Shown here piece after piece: positions 28,687-38,309 of a stretch of 64,000 nucleotides of DNA; position 1 is the first letter of the stretch, and every line of letters begins with the position of its first letter. The translations under genes and the position numbers were made by a program. The stretch is taken from positions 1,070,001 to 1,134,000 of the forward strand of contig NZ_ARWA01000001.1 of the NCBI RefSeq assembly GCF_000385335.1. Direction: 5' to 3'. This stretch comes from Methyloferula stellata AR4. GTDB lineage: Bacteria; Pseudomonadota; Alphaproteobacteria; Rhizobiales; Beijerinckiaceae. The notes beneath the pieces are model-generated. The model saw only the letters and a list, made by a program, of their open reading frames with translations, was not told the origin of the DNA and searched no databases.

Positions 28687-29499
28687 ATGGAGCAAACCCT
28701 GGATCACGCACTTCAAGAGCCAAGGCTGATCGACGAGACGGGCGTCGCCGCCCGGGTGGCGCATGTTGCCGGGCCCGTTTTGGCCGATCTCGGATTTCGC
28801 CTCGTGCGCGTCAAGCTTTCGGCGCAGGCGGGCACGACAGTGCAGATCATGGCCGAGCGGCCGGACGGCACCATGACGGTCGATGATTGCGAGAAGGTGA
28901 GCCAGGCTCTGTCGCCCGTGCTCGATGTGGAAGACCCAGTCAAACAGGCCTATAGGCTTGAAATCTCATCGCCTGGGATCGACAGGCCCTTGGTGCGCAT
29001 CTCGGATTTCGGCCGGGCGCTCGGGCTCGAAGCGCGGGTTGAGATGAATCATGGCGTCGGCGCCGATGGGCGCAAAAGGTTTCGCGGTCTCATCGGCGCG
29101 GTGGAGGGCGAAGGCTCTTCTGCCCATATCAAGCTGACGCGGACGGATGCCAAGCCCGGCGAAAGCGAAGAGGCGCTTCTTCCCTTGCGCGACATCGGCG
29201 AGGCGCGGCTGGTTCTAACCGAGGATTTGATTCGTGCCGCGCTCAAAGCCGCGAAAGCGGCCGAAGCGGCGGCGCCGGAGACGGACGGCGCGGAGCCGGA
29301 TGACGAGGCTTCGTCCGTGGCGCCTGCGCGGCGCGGACCGGGCCGTTTCGCCCGCGGCGCCAAGGTCGATATGAGCAAGACGACGGGTAAGAGCAAACCC
29401 CTGATTCCGTCCGGAGTCAGGACAGAATTCAAGAAGGCCAAGACTGGAAGGCCCGTGCAGGGCGACGCACGTCCTGCGGCAAAGCCGCCAGCGAAATAG
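28687..29499 (+). CDS. rimP: Ribosome maturation factor RimP
   Basis: Needed for maturation of the 30S subunit. From the ATG at 28687 the protein is 270 residues: an N-terminal alpha/beta domain ([64 protein letters not shown], the family hallmark) and an SH3-like C-terminal domain, followed by about 90 residues of Ala/Pro/Lys-rich tail not found in E. coli RimP (about 150 residues). The open frame to 28540 overlaps the attenuator and is not used. First gene of the operon, 9 bp before nusA. Confidence 0.93.
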   Translation: MEQTLDHALQEPRLIDETGVAARVAHVAGPVLADLGFRLVRVKLSAQAGTTVQIMAERPDGTMTVDDCEKVSQALSPVLDVEDPVKQAYRLEISSPGIDRPLVRISDFGRALGLEARVEMNHGVGADGRKRFRGLIGAVEGEGSSAHIKLTRTDAKPGESEEALLPLRDIGEARLVLTEDLIRAALKAAKAAEAAAPETDGAEPDDEASSVAPARRGPGRFARGAKVDMSKTTGKSKPLIPSGVRTEFKKAKTGRPVQGDARPAAKPPAK

Positions 29500-29508
29500 G
29501 AGAATTTC

Positions 29509-31101
29509 ATGGCCGTCAGCGCCAATAAACTCGAACTCCTGCAGATCGCCGACGCGGTCGCGCGAGAAAAATCGATCGACCGGCAGATCGTGCTCGCTTC
29601 CATGGAGGATGCGATGCAAAAGGCGGCGCGCTCCCGCTACGGGCAGGAGACGGAAGTCCGCGCCGAGATCAACCCGAAGACGGGCGAAGTGCATTTCTCC
29701 CGCCTGCTGCTGGTTGTCGACGAGATCGAGAATGACGCGACGCAGATCAGCGTCACCGATGCCCGCAAGAAAAACCCGGCGGCGCAAACAGGCGATTGGA
29801 TCGCCGAGACCTTGCCGCCTTTCGATTTCGGCCGCATCGCCGCGCAATCGGCGAAGCAGGTCATCGTGCAAAAAGTCCGCGAGGCGGAACGCGACCGGCA
29901 ATATCAGGAATATAAGGATCGCATCGGCGACATCGTCAACGGTGTCGTCAAGCGCGTCGAATATGGCAATGTGATCGTCGATCTCGGCCGCGGCGAGGCG
30001 ACCATCCGCCGCGACGAAATGATCCCGCGCGAAATGTTTCGCGCCGGCGACCGGGTCCGCGCCTATGTCTATGATGTCCGCCGCGAGCAGCGCGGACCGC
30101 AGATCTTCTTGTCGCGCACGCATCCGCAGTTCATGTCCAAGCTTTTCAAGCAGGAAGTGCCGGAAATCTACGATGGCGTGATCGAGGTGAAGGCAGTCGC
30201 ACGCGATCCCGGCTCACGCGCGAAAATCGCGGTGATCTCGCGCGATTCCTCGATCGATCCGGTCGGTGCCTGCGTCGGTATGCGCGGTTCGCGCGTGCAG
30301 GCCGTGGTCAATGAATTGCAGGGCGAGAAGATCGACATCATTCCGTGGTCGCCGGATGAGGCGACCTTCATCGTCAATGCGCTGCAACCGGCGGAAGTCG
30401 TGAAAGTCGTTCTCGACGAAGATGCCGAACGCATTGAAGTCGTGGTGCCGGATGACCAATTATCGTTAGCGATCGGCCGCCGCGGTCAGAACGTGAGGCT
30501 CGCGTCTCAGCTCACAGGATGGGATATCGACATTTTGACCGAGGCTGAGGAATCCGAACGGCGGCAGAAAGAATTTCTCGACCGCACCAATGTGTTCATG
30601 AATGCGCTGGACGTCGACGAGGTCGTCGGCCAGCTTCTGGCCTCGGAAGGCTTCCGCTCGGTCGAAGAATTGGCCTTCGTGGAACCGGCGGAACTCGCCG
30701 GAATCGAGGGCTTCGACGAAGACACGGCGGCCGAAATCCAAAATCGGGCGCGGGCCTATCTGGCCAAGCTCGAAGCCGAGCAGGATGCAAAGCGCATCGA
30801 GCTTGGCGTCGAAGATGAAGTGAAGGATGTGCCGGGCGTGACCACGGCCATGCTTGTCAAGCTTGGCGAAAACGAGGTCAAAAGCGTCGAGGATCTCGCC
30901 GGATGCGCCACCGACGATCTCGTCGGCTGGACCGAACGCAAGGACGGCGAGACCGTCAAAAATGCAGGCTACTTGGACGGGCTTGAAGTCTCGCGCGAGG
31001 ACGCAGAGGCGATCATCATGGCGGCGCGGGTCAAGGCCGGTTGGATTGAGGCTGCGCCGGAGCCCGCCGAAGAGGGCGAGCCGGAACAGGCGACCGCTTG
31101 A
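29509..31101 (+). CDS. nusA: Transcription termination/antitermination protein NusA
   Basis: Binds RNA polymerase and modulates pausing, termination and antitermination. The 530 residues show the N-terminal polymerase-binding domain, the S1 domain (GDIVNGVVKRVEYGNVIVDLGRGEA), two KH domains (DPVGACVGMRGSRVQAVVNELQGEKIDIIPW; LSLAIGRRGQNVRLASQLTGW) and C-terminal helix-hairpin-helix repeats (ELAGIEGFDEDTAAEIQNRA; VPGVTTAMLVKLGE). RBS AGGAGA precedes the ATG. The stop region overlaps a possible TTG start of the next gene. Confidence 0.97.
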   Translation: MAVSANKLELLQIADAVAREKSIDRQIVLASMEDAMQKAARSRYGQETEVRAEINPKTGEVHFSRLLLVVDEIENDATQISVTDARKKNPAAQTGDWIAETLPPFDFGRIAAQSAKQVIVQKVREAERDRQYQEYKDRIGDIVNGVVKRVEYGNVIVDLGRGEATIRRDEMIPREMFRAGDRVRAYVYDVRREQRGPQIFLSRTHPQFMSKLFKQEVPEIYDGVIEVKAVARDPGSRAKIAVISRDSSIDPVGACVGMRGSRVQAVVNELQGEKIDIIPWSPDEATFIVNALQPAEVVKVVLDEDAERIEVVVPDDQLSLAIGRRGQNVRLASQLTGWDIDILTEAEESERRQKEFLDRTNVFMNALDVDEVVGQLLASEGFRSVEELAFVEPAELAGIEGFDEDTAAEIQNRARAYLAKLEAEQDAKRIELGVEDEVKDVPGVTTAMLVKLGENEVKSVEDLAGCATDDLVGWTERKDGETVKNAGYLDGLEVSREDAEAIIMAARVKAGWIEAAPEPAEEGEPEQATA

Positions 31102-31112
31102 GGGGTGGCGCA

Positions 31113-31841
31113 GTGAAGAAGGCGCGGGACGATCAAGACCTTGCGCCGGATACGCTAGCGCCTGAAACGGGGCCGGAACGGACCTGCATCGTCACGCGGG
31201 CGAAGGGTTCGCCGGAGAATATGATCCGGTTCGTCCTTGGGCCGGATCTGGCGGTCGTCCCGGACATAAGGCAAAAATTGCCGGGGCGTGGCGTCTGGGT
31301 CACGGGCCGCGCCGATAAGGTCGCGGAAGCCGTGAAGCGACAGGCTTTTTCAAGGGGATTCAAGGTGAAAGCCGTGGTCTCCGTCACACTGCCTGACGAT
31401 CTTGAAATGCTTTTGCGTCAAGATTGTCTACAGTTTTTATCTTTGGTGAATAAAGCGGGTTTGCTTGTCGCTGGCTTTGCCAAGGTCGAGGCTGCCATCG
31501 AAGCCGGTCACATTGCCGGTCTGTTGCATGCGGCCGATGGCGGCGCCGATGGTGTGCGCAAGCTCGGACAGGCTTTGCACCGCCGCTTTGGGGATGCCGG
31601 GCACCGGCCGCAAATTAAACTCTTTACGGGCGAGCAATTGGATTTGGCTTTAGGCCGGACAAATGTGATACATGCTGCGCTTCTGGCGGGCGCGACGAGC
31701 GAGGCTTTCGTGACGCGGTGCCGCCGGTTGACGGCTTATCGATCCGATGCCTTGCCCGAGCAAGATGGAAGCGTTCTTGCTAGCGCGGAAGACTTGACCG
31801 GTCCTCAAGACAGGGCGGGTTTGGAAGACAATCAGGAATGA
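31113..31841 (+). CDS. YlxR-type RNA-binding protein with L7Ae-like domain
   Basis: The 242-residue protein carries an N-terminal YlxR (DUF448) domain: RTCIVTRAKGSPENMIRFVLGPDLAVVPDIRQKLPGRGVWVTG. A second domain resembling ribosomal L7Ae (LQFLSLVNKAGLLVAGFAKVEAAIEAGHIAGLLHAADGGADG, then FTGEQLDLALGRTNVIHAALLAG) follows. Such fused proteins sit between nusA and infB in alphaproteobacteria; YlxR in other bacteria binds RNase P or acts as a nucleoid-like regulator, so an RNA-related role is inferred. The GTG at 31113 after GAGGGG was preferred to the TTG at 31098, which overlaps the nusA stop. Confidence 0.87.
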   Translation: MKKARDDQDLAPDTLAPETGPERTCIVTRAKGSPENMIRFVLGPDLAVVPDIRQKLPGRGVWVTGRADKVAEAVKRQAFSRGFKVKAVVSVTLPDDLEMLLRQDCLQFLSLVNKAGLLVAGFAKVEAAIEAGHIAGLLHAADGGADGVRKLGQALHRRFGDAGHRPQIKLFTGEQLDLALGRTNVIHAALLAGATSEAFVTRCRRLTAYRSDALPEQDGSVLASAEDLTGPQDRAGLEDNQE

Positions 31842-31913
31842 GGGCCCGGCCTTAACGATCCGGCGGGGTTGGCACTAGATTATAAGCGGGCTTGGCCCTG
31901 GGACAGATAACGA

Positions 31914-34625
31914 ATGAGTGAAACCAAGAATACCGGCGATACAACTTTGAGCGTCACGCCCACCAAAACCCTGTCGCTGAAGCGGCCGGTCGAAGCGGGT
32001 ATCGTGCGCCAGAGTTTTTCGCATGGTCGTTCCAAGGCCGTCGTAGTCGAAAAGGTCAAGCGCCGGGCAATCGCTCCTGGCGAAGCGCATGCGCCTGCCG
32101 CGCCGGCGCCCGCACCTGCTGCTCCCGCGGTGCCACCGCCGGCTGCCGCCGCCGCCGCGCCGGCTCCCGCGCCGAAACAGGTAGCGCCTGCCGCCGCCGC
32201 ACGGCCGCAACCCGCCGCGAAACAATCCCAGGCTCCGGCGCGTGTGGAACAAAGCCGCCAGCAGCGTTCGTCGAGCGGCGTCGTATTGCGGACATTGACG
32301 GAAGAAGAACGCGAGGCGCGTGCCCGCGCCTTGTCCGAATCGCGCATCCGCGAAGACGAGGATCGCAAGCGCGCCGAGATCGATGCCAAGGCCCGCGCCG
32401 AGCGCGAGGCGGCCGAGGCGATCGAACGTGCCGCTGCGGAAGCCCGCAAACGCGAGGAAGATGCACGCCGCGCCCAGGAATCCGAAGCCAAGCGCCGTTC
32501 CGAAACCGAGGCCAAGCGCCGTCTGGCGGGCGAGCCCCCGGCACCGCCCGCGCCGGGTTCGGCTCCGGGCGTCCGCAGACCGATCTCGTCCGCGCCCGCA
32601 ACCGCCGCGCCCTTGGTGCCAGTCGCCGCGCGGCCGGCCGGTGCTCCGGCCGAAGAAGAAGCCGCGACGCGCATCATCCGCCGGCCCGGCGTTGCGCCCA
32701 AAGTCGTGGTGGCCCGTCCCGTGCGTGGCGCCGAACAGAAAAGCCGCGGCCGTCTCACCGTTTCGAGCGCGACGGGCGAAGAGGACGAGCGCACGCGCTC
32801 GGTTGCCGCTTTCCGCCGCCGTACGCAAAGGCTCAAAGGGCATTTCGACGAGCCGAAGGAAAAACTATCGCGCGAAGTGATCCTGCCCGAGACGATCACG
32901 GTCCAGGAACTCGCCAACCGCATGTCGGAGCGTGGCGTCGATGTGATCAAGCTTCTGATGAAGCAGGGTCAGATGGCTAAGATCACCGATGTGATCGATG
33001 CCGATACCGCGCAGCTCCTCGCCGAGGAATTGGGCCATACGGTCAAGCGCGTCGCCGAAGCGGATGTCGAAGAGGGCCTTTTCGATACGCCGGATATCGA
33101 CGATCATCTCGTACCCCGGCCGCCCGTGGTCACGATCATGGGCCATGTCGATCATGGCAAGACTTCGCTTCTCGATGCCATCCGCCATGCCAACGTGGTC
33201 TCCGGCGAAGCCGGCGGCATCACCCAGCATATCGGCGCCTATCAGGTCGTGGCGCCGAACGGCCTGCCCGTGACCTTCATCGATACGCCCGGCCACGCCG
33301 CCTTTACCGCGATGCGCGCGCGCGGCGCCAAGGTGACGGATATCGTGGTGCTCGTCGTAGCGGCCGATGACGGCGTCATGCCGCAGACCATCGAAGCCAT
33401 CGCCCATGCGCGCGCCGCGCATGTGCCGATGATCGTGGCGATCAACAAAATTGACAAGCCCGACGCGAAGCCGGAGCGCGTGCGCTCCGAACTGCTGCAA
33501 TATGAAGTGCAGGTCGAGTCCATGGGCGGCGAGACGCTCGAAGTCGAAGTCTCCGCCATGCAGAGGACCAATCTCGACAAGCTGCTCGATCTGATCGCGC
33601 TGCAGGCCGAACTGCTCGACTTGAAGGCGAACCCAGACCGCAGCGCCGAAGGCACGGTGATCGAGGCCAGTCTCGATCGCGGCCGCGGCCCCGTCGCGAC
33701 CGTGCTCGTTCAGCGTGGCACGCTCAAGGTCGGCGACGTGATCGTCGGCGGCTCGCATTGGGGCCATGTGCGGGCGCTCATCGACGACAAGGGCGCGAAT
33801 TGCCAGTCCGCCGGTCCGTCTATGCCTGTCGAAGTTTTGGGCTTCGGCGGCTCGCCTGAGGCAGGCGACCGTGTGGCTGTGGTCGAGACGGAAGCCAGAG
33901 CGCGCGAAATCACCGAATATCGCGAGCGTCAGAGGCGCGACAAGGCCGCTGCACGCGGCGCCGCCCGCGGCTCTCTGGCCGATATGATGAGCCAATTGAA
34001 GACGGCGGGCCGCAAGGAATTCCCGCTTGTCATCAAGGGCGACGTGCAGGGCTCGGTCGAAGCCATTATCGCGACGCTCGAAAAGCTCAATACCGAAGAA
34101 GTCGCGGCGCGTGTCCTTCATGCGGGTGTCGGCGGCATCACCGAATCCGACATCACCCTGGCGGCCGCGTCGCATGCGGCCGTGCTCGGCTTCAACGTGC
34201 GCGCTCATAAAGAGGCGCGGGCGCTCGCCGAACAGGACGGCATCGAGATCCGCTATTACAACATCATCTATAATCTCGTGGATGATGTGAAAGCGGCCAT
34301 GTCGGGCATGCTCGACCCGACGCTGCGCGAAGACATGCTCGGCAATGCGCAGATCCTCGAAGTGTTCAACATTTCGAAGGTCGGCAAGGTCGCTGGCTGC
34401 CGCGTCACCGACGGCATCGTCCAGCGCGGCGCCAATGTCCGCCTGATCCGCGACAATGTCGTCGTGCATGAAGGCAAGCTCTCGACGCTGAAGCGCTTCA
34501 AGGACGAGGTCAAGGAAGTCGTGGCCGGACAGGAATGCGGCATGGCCTTCGAGAACTACCAGGACATGCGCGTCGGTGACGTGATCGAGTGCTACACGGT
34601 CACGGAGATCAAGCGCTCGCTTTAA
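31914..34625 (+). CDS. infB: Translation initiation factor IF-2
   Basis: A GTPase that brings initiator tRNA to the ribosome. The 903 residues begin with an IF2 N-terminal helical motif ([34 protein letters not shown]), then a long Ala/Pro/Arg/Glu-rich spacer (about 55-300), a second IF2_N domain ([27 protein letters not shown]), and the G domain with GHVDHGKTS starting at residue 410, DTPGH, NKID and the C-terminal IF2 domains. ATG at 31914. It is separated from rbfA by 213 bp that contain a repeat of family A. Confidence 0.97.
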   Translation: MSETKNTGDTTLSVTPTKTLSLKRPVEAGIVRQSFSHGRSKAVVVEKVKRRAIAPGEAHAPAAPAPAPAAPAVPPPAAAAAAPAPAPKQVAPAAAARPQPAAKQSQAPARVEQSRQQRSSSGVVLRTLTEEEREARARALSESRIREDEDRKRAEIDAKARAEREAAEAIERAAAEARKREEDARRAQESEAKRRSETEAKRRLAGEPPAPPAPGSAPGVRRPISSAPATAAPLVPVAARPAGAPAEEEAATRIIRRPGVAPKVVVARPVRGAEQKSRGRLTVSSATGEEDERTRSVAAFRRRTQRLKGHFDEPKEKLSREVILPETITVQELANRMSERGVDVIKLLMKQGQMAKITDVIDADTAQLLAEELGHTVKRVAEADVEEGLFDTPDIDDHLVPRPPVVTIMGHVDHGKTSLLDAIRHANVVSGEAGGITQHIGAYQVVAPNGLPVTFIDTPGHAAFTAMRARGAKVTDIVVLVVAADDGVMPQTIEAIAHARAAHVPMIVAINKIDKPDAKPERVRSELLQYEVQVESMGGETLEVEVSAMQRTNLDKLLDLIALQAELLDLKANPDRSAEGTVIEASLDRGRGPVATVLVQRGTLKVGDVIVGGSHWGHVRALIDDKGANCQSAGPSMPVEVLGFGGSPEAGDRVAVVETEARAREITEYRERQRRDKAAARGAARGSLADMMSQLKTAGRKEFPLVIKGDVQGSVEAIIATLEKLNTEEVAARVLHAGVGGITESDITLAAASHAAVLGFNVRAHKEARALAEQDGIEIRYYNIIYNLVDDVKAAMSGMLDPTLREDMLGNAQILEVFNISKVGKVAGCRVTDGIVQRGANVRLIRDNVVVHEGKLSTLKRFKDEVKEVVAGQECGMAFENYQDMRVGDVIECYTVTEIKRSL

Positions 34626-34668
34626 GGCTCTCCCGTCAGGGAAAGCCAAAGCATCCGGCTTTAAGCAG

Positions 34669-34796
34669 TGTCATGCGCGGGCTTGGTCCGCGCATCCACG
34701 GAATGATTTATCGATATAGCTCACTTCATTCGGTCCGGCCTCAGTGCCTGGATGCGCGGGCGTCCCCGACTTGATCCGGGGACCGCGCATGACATG
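34669..34796. repeat. Dispersed palindromic repeat, family A copy 2
   Basis: TGTCATGCGCGGGC ... CCGCGCATGACA, with internal copies of GCGCGGG and CCTGGATGCGCGGG as in the copy at 8342-8446. It interrupts the infB-rbfA junction inside the operon, where it would form a strong mRNA hairpin. Confidence 0.8.
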
Positions 34797-34838
34797 ATTT
34801 CCGGACCGGCTAAGTGACGAGGAACCTGCGTTCATCCA

Positions 34839-35249
34839 ATGCCAAGAGCTCATCAACAGGGCGGCGAGCCTTCACATCGCGTGTTGCGTGTCGCTGAACT
34901 CATCCGTCACACCGTGTCGGATTTGCTGACCCGTGCCGCTATCAATGACCCCGAGCTCGAAGGCCGCGTCATAACCATTCCCGACGTGCGCATGAGCCCC
35001 GATTTGAAGCTCGCGACCGTCTATGTGCTGCCGCTCGGCGGCAAGGATGTGGCAGGCGTCGTCGCGGCGCTCGAACGCCATAAGAAATTCGTGCGCGCCG
35101 AGATTGCGCGCAACGTCAATCTCAAATTCGCGCCCGAAGTGCGTTTCAAAGCCGATCAAAGCTTCGAGGCCAGCGCTAAAATCAATGCCTTGTTCGAGAA
35201 GCCGGAAGTCAAGCGCGATCTCGACGGGAAGAAGGACGAGGCGGAGTGA
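34839..35249 (+). CDS. rbfA: Ribosome-binding factor A
   Basis: A 30S maturation factor acting near helix 1 of 16S rRNA. The 136-residue KH-like protein has HRVLRVAELIRHTVSDLLTRA, ITIPDVRMSPDLKLATVYVLPL and the C-terminal LKFAPEVRFKADQSFEASAKINALF, all family blocks. The ATG at 34839 follows the repeat-bearing gap after infB. It ends in a 4-bp overlap (GTGA) with truB, indicating translational coupling. Confidence 0.95.
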   Translation: MPRAHQQGGEPSHRVLRVAELIRHTVSDLLTRAAINDPELEGRVITIPDVRMSPDLKLATVYVLPLGGKDVAGVVAALERHKKFVRAEIARNVNLKFAPEVRFKADQSFEASAKINALFEKPEVKRDLDGKKDEAE

Positions 35250-36148
35250 GCGCGCCGCGGTCCAATCGTGTCGAGGTCAATGGCTGGGTCATCCTCGATA
35301 AGCCAGTCGGCATGACTTCGACCCATGCCGTGTCGCGTCTCAAACGCATCTTCAACGCGAAGAAGGCCGGCCATGCCGGCACGCTCGATCCTTTGGCCTC
35401 GGGCGTCTTGCCGATCGCCTTCGGCGAGGCAACGAAGACGGTGCCTTTCGTCCAGGACGGCGAAAAGGCCTATCGCTTTACGGTGCGCTGGGGCGCCGAG
35501 ACCAATACGGATGATTCGGACGGCATCGTCGTGAGCCAATCCGAGCAGCGTCCGACGGTTGAACAGATTGCGCGGCTTCTGCCGCGATTCACGGGCCTGA
35601 TCTCGCAGCGTCCGCCGGCCTTTTCGGCGATCAAGGTCGATGGCGAACGCGCCTATGATCTGGCGCGCGCAGGTGAGGTGGTCGATCTCGCGGAGCGGCC
35701 GGTCACGATCCATGCGCTCGATCTGGTGTCGGCGACGGCGGAAGAAGCTGTCCTCGAAGCCAGATGCAGCAAGGGCACTTATGTCCGCGCGCTGGCGCGC
35801 GACCTCGGACGCGAGCTGCAATGTCTCGGGCATGTGACGGCTTTGCGCCGGACGCGCGTCGGTCCCTTTAGCGAAGGTGAAGCCGTGACGCTCGCCGCCT
35901 TGATGGAAGGCGCGGATGTGCCGCTCGCGCTGCAATGCGTCGAAGCCGGTCTCACGGAAATGCAGCGCATCGCGGTCGATCGCGATGCGGCCGCGCGGCT
36001 GCGGCGGGGACAGCCCATTCTGTTGCGCGGGCAAGATAGCCCGCTGCAGGGGCCGGCCTATGCGGCTTGCGGCGGCGTCGTCATCGCGGTCGGCGCCATC
36101 GAGAAGGGCGAACTCGTCCCCGGACGCGTGTTCAATCTGCCGTTCTGA
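35246..36148 (+). CDS. truB: tRNA pseudouridine-55 synthase
   Basis: Forms pseudouridine 55 in the T-arm of tRNAs. The 300-residue protein starts with a GTG overlapping the rbfA stop. GWVILDKPVGMTSTHAVSRLKRIFNAKKAGHAGTLDPLASGVLPI contains the catalytic Asp48; YRFTVRWGAETNTDD, RPPAFSAIKVDGERAYDLARAGE and CSKGTYVRALARDLGREL are also characteristic. In most relatives rpsO and pnp follow in the same direction; here they are on the opposite strand 2 kb away. A hairpin at 36218-36249 closes the unit. Confidence 0.97.
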   Translation: MSAPRSNRVEVNGWVILDKPVGMTSTHAVSRLKRIFNAKKAGHAGTLDPLASGVLPIAFGEATKTVPFVQDGEKAYRFTVRWGAETNTDDSDGIVVSQSEQRPTVEQIARLLPRFTGLISQRPPAFSAIKVDGERAYDLARAGEVVDLAERPVTIHALDLVSATAEEAVLEARCSKGTYVRALARDLGRELQCLGHVTALRRTRVGPFSEGEAVTLAALMEGADVPLALQCVEAGLTEMQRIAVDRDAAARLRRGQPILLRGQDSPLQGPAYAACGGVVIAVGAIEKGELVPGRVFNLPF

Positions 36149-36217
36149 GGTGAGCCGGCTTTAAGGCGTTCATCGTCTTACCGCGTCTTTCTTCTTCTTA
36201 TCTTTCTGAACATGAGC

Positions 36218-36249
36218 GCTCTGGAACGGCCACGTGGCGCTTCCAGAGC
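36218..36249. terminator. Bidirectional hairpin between convergent truB and membrane-protein genes
   Basis: GCTCTGGAA / TTCCAGAGC, a perfect 9-bp stem with a second CCACGTGG palindrome in the loop. No long T-run follows, so termination is inferred from placement between two converging genes. Confidence 0.45.
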
Positions 36250-36255
36250 CTTTGG

Positions 36256-36744
36256 CTATTCCGCGCCTGCGGGAGACGGCTCAGCGTCTCGGGATTTGAA
36301 ATCCGCGCGGGACCTTGATCTCCACGCCGCCCGGATAATCAAAGCGGTGGCGGCGAGGAAGCCGATTGTGGTGAGAGCGAAGCTTGCCGCCGCTGGAACC
36401 GGAAAATGAGCTTCATAAGGAATCGGTGGCGCATCGGCGGGAGGCTTTGGCGTCAATGCCACTTTCAGAAATCCGAGGGGATTAAAAAAAGCGCCATAAC
36501 AGGCGGATGCGATGACCCAGATCGGCGGTTTGATGAGGTATTGGCGAAACAGGAGCGCAAAGATGAAGAGGAATTGCGCCATCATGAGAAAGTCTATGTG
36601 TGCTCTGACGAAGGCTCGACGATCGGCGATGAGGCCAGCCAGATAGCTGTGTGGGAAGAAGAGCGTTATCCCCAGCACCCAAGCGAGAACGAGGGCTATT
36701 CCCAAACACAGTCCGGCAAAGCCCAGCAGAAAAGTGTAGCGCAT
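36256..36744 (-). CDS. Integral membrane protein of unknown function
   Basis: A 162-residue protein with four predicted membrane helices (about residues 3-27, 47-64, 72-90 and 122-142). The ATG at 36744 was chosen because AAGGAAGA lies at ideal spacing; the open frame to 36789 adds residues without a second RBS. No catalytic motif is seen. An Arg-rich cytoplasmic tail ends it. It is divergent from an AraC-type regulator with a gap of 118 bp, so control by that regulator is plausible. Confidence 0.65.
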   Translation of the reverse strand: MRYTFLLGFAGLCLGIALVLAWVLGITLFFPHSYLAGLIADRRAFVRAHIDFLMMAQFLFIFALLFRQYLIKPPIWVIASACYGAFFNPLGFLKVALTPKPPADAPPIPYEAHFPVPAAASFALTTIGFLAATALIIRAAWRSRSRADFKSRDAEPSPAGAE

Positions 36745-36862
36745 TGATCTTCCTTCGCGGAGAGGCTGCTGCGATATTGATCGAGCCATCTGGTCTGCGT
36801 AGCTTCGAACAGAGACTGAAAGATTAGTGATGCGGCAGCCCGTGCGCTTGTAGGAACATGCT

Positions 36863-37639
36863 ATGCCGAACGAAAAGCCGAGCCCGCTCCTGCATGCCGG
36901 AAGCGAGTGTACCTTCTGGGCGGGGAGCGCGGATTATCTTGCCGGACATCAAGGCGGGGCGCCGGTTTTTCTCACGGGCCTCTATGGAAAATTCCGGCTT
37001 CGCCTGTTTGGGCAGCCATGGATGCTGTGCCGCGCCGCGCTTATTCCCCCGGGCGTATGGCACGAGCTCGACTTCGCCGGCGAGCCGTTCGCTGCCCTCT
37101 ACATCGAGCCCAAACATGGCGGTTTGAACGCCATGTCACCATTGTTGCGCGTGTCTTCGAATGTTCAAAACGTGTCGATGGGAGATTCAGACACGATCCC
37201 ATTGCTGCGGACGTTCTATGAAGACCCGTTCAGTGAGCAATGGGTGGAGAACGCCTTAAGCGACCTATTGGCCTTCAGCCGTCGAACGGCAGAGACGGAA
37301 TCGATTGAGCCGCGCCTGGTAAGAGTCGCGGATCTTCTCATTGAGAGCTGCGCCGATCCCAGGCCGGTGAGTGAATTCGCGCGGGCCGCGGGCCTTTCCA
37401 CGTCTCGATTCCAACATTTATTTACGCAGCAATTCGGCGTGCCATTCCGGCGCTATCGGGCTTGGAACAGATTGCGGACGGCGTGGCTGCAGGTCGCAAA
37501 GGGTGCCACCATTACCGAAGCCGCCCATATGGCCGGCTTTTTCGATTCAGCACATTTCGCTCATGAATATCGGCGAACCTTCGGCAGGGCGGCTTCAAAC
37601 GGACTTCGCCGAATGGTGCGGACAAGCGGGCAGGCATGA
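36863..37639 (+). CDS. AraC family transcriptional regulator
   Basis: The 258-residue protein has an N-terminal cupin-like ligand domain (GLYGKFRLRLFGQPWMLCRAALIPPGVWHELDFAGEPFAALYIEP) with the beta-strand pattern seen in AraC sensors, and a C-terminal double helix-turn-helix (VSEFARAAGLSTSRFQHLFTQQFGVPFRRYRAWNRLRTAWLQVAKGATITEAAHMAGFFDSAHFAHEYRRTFGRAAS). Both HTH units and the FxxxHFxxxFRRxFG end are intact. The ligand is unknown. The likely target is the divergent membrane-protein gene and/or itself. Confidence 0.9.
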   Translation: MPNEKPSPLLHAGSECTFWAGSADYLAGHQGGAPVFLTGLYGKFRLRLFGQPWMLCRAALIPPGVWHELDFAGEPFAALYIEPKHGGLNAMSPLLRVSSNVQNVSMGDSDTIPLLRTFYEDPFSEQWVENALSDLLAFSRRTAETESIEPRLVRVADLLIESCADPRPVSEFARAAGLSTSRFQHLFTQQFGVPFRRYRAWNRLRTAWLQVAKGATITEAAHMAGFFDSAHFAHEYRRTFGRAASNGLRRMVRTSGQA

Positions 37640-37668
37640 GCGGATTGATGGTATCACGATGATAACGC

Positions 37669-38025
37669 CTACCAGCCCCTATATCCGTATCCGTAGGGAT
37701 AACCGTAGCCATAGCCATAAGGGTAGCCGCCATATGCGGGGTAACCGTAGCCATAGCCATAGCCGCCGCCACTCATGGCACCTAAGGCAGCCGCTCCCAT
37801 AAGGCCGAGAGCCGCGCCGGCAATGGCTGGCCCGGGATTGTAGCGACGGTGGACATATCGCCGCCGCGCATAGTAGCGGACATCTTCGATTTGAGCTGGC
37901 GAAGCCGCCAATATCGCGGGCCCGGAAGAAATGCTCATCGGGCCTGCGGAAGCCGTTTCCGGCAGGGAGGACACGGCAAGCGCGCCCAAAAGCGCACATG
38001 CGAAACCGCGCATGATGTTATTCAC
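37669..38025 (-). CDS. Small exported Tyr/Gly-repeat protein
   Basis: A 118-residue protein with signal peptide MNNIMRGFACALLGALAVSSLP then ETASA. A basic region RYYARRRYVHRRYNPG and a Gly/Ala hydrophobic stretch are followed by a C-terminal run of about 40 residues built from YG, YGYP and YGGYPYG repeats. Repeats are degenerate at DNA level (ATAGCC / GTAGCC units). Similar exported YG-rich proteins are common in Hyphomicrobiales and have no known function; surface or envelope stress use is inferred. An EcfG-like promoter lies 52 bp upstream of the ATG. Confidence 0.75.
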   Translation of the reverse strand: MNNIMRGFACALLGALAVSSLPETASAGPMSISSGPAILAASPAQIEDVRYYARRRYVHRRYNPGPAIAGAALGLMGAAALGAMSGGGYGYGYGYPAYGGYPYGYGYGYPYGYGYRGW

Positions 38026-38076
38026 GTTCGCCTCGTTCTTAAGTCATTCTGCAGACACGTCCGCATCAACGACGAG

Positions 38077-38101
38077 AACAAACTGTGCCGGAGAAGGTTC
38101 C
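38077..38101 (-). promoter_or_regulatory. EcfG-like promoter for the Tyr/Gly-repeat protein
   Basis: On the minus strand GGAAC (38101-38097) and TGTT (38080-38077) are 16 bp apart. One mismatch (T for C) from the CGTT -10 element; spacing and position (52 bp to ATG 38025) fit. Confidence 0.5.
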
Positions 38102-38250
38102 GACGTGCGGGTTCCCGTAGTCCGCATCAAGCCACTCGCGATCGCGTTTGGATTTGACGATGATCAATTCCTGGATCGCCGAAAGACGAATTTTTACTGT
38201 CCATGCCCGGGACGACGAGATTTCTCGCGCCACCGCCGGTCCATAAACAC

Positions 38251-38285
38251 AAATCCCCGGAGGTCTGAACCTCCGGGGATTTTTT
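38251..38285. terminator. Strong hairpin terminator downstream of pnp
   Basis: A perfect 14-bp stem AAATCCCCGGAGGT / ACCTCCGGGGATTT with a 4-base loop. On the plus strand six T residues follow; on the minus strand (pnp side) ATTTGTGTTT follows. It probably terminates pnp and protects against transcription from the left. Confidence 0.75.
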
Positions 38286-38309
38286 GTGCCGGCAATGTGA
38301 CGGACGAAG

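Noticed and set aside
32865-34649. 594-codon open frame antisense to infB
   Set aside because: infB is unambiguous on the plus strand; the antisense frame has no domain, signal or RBS.
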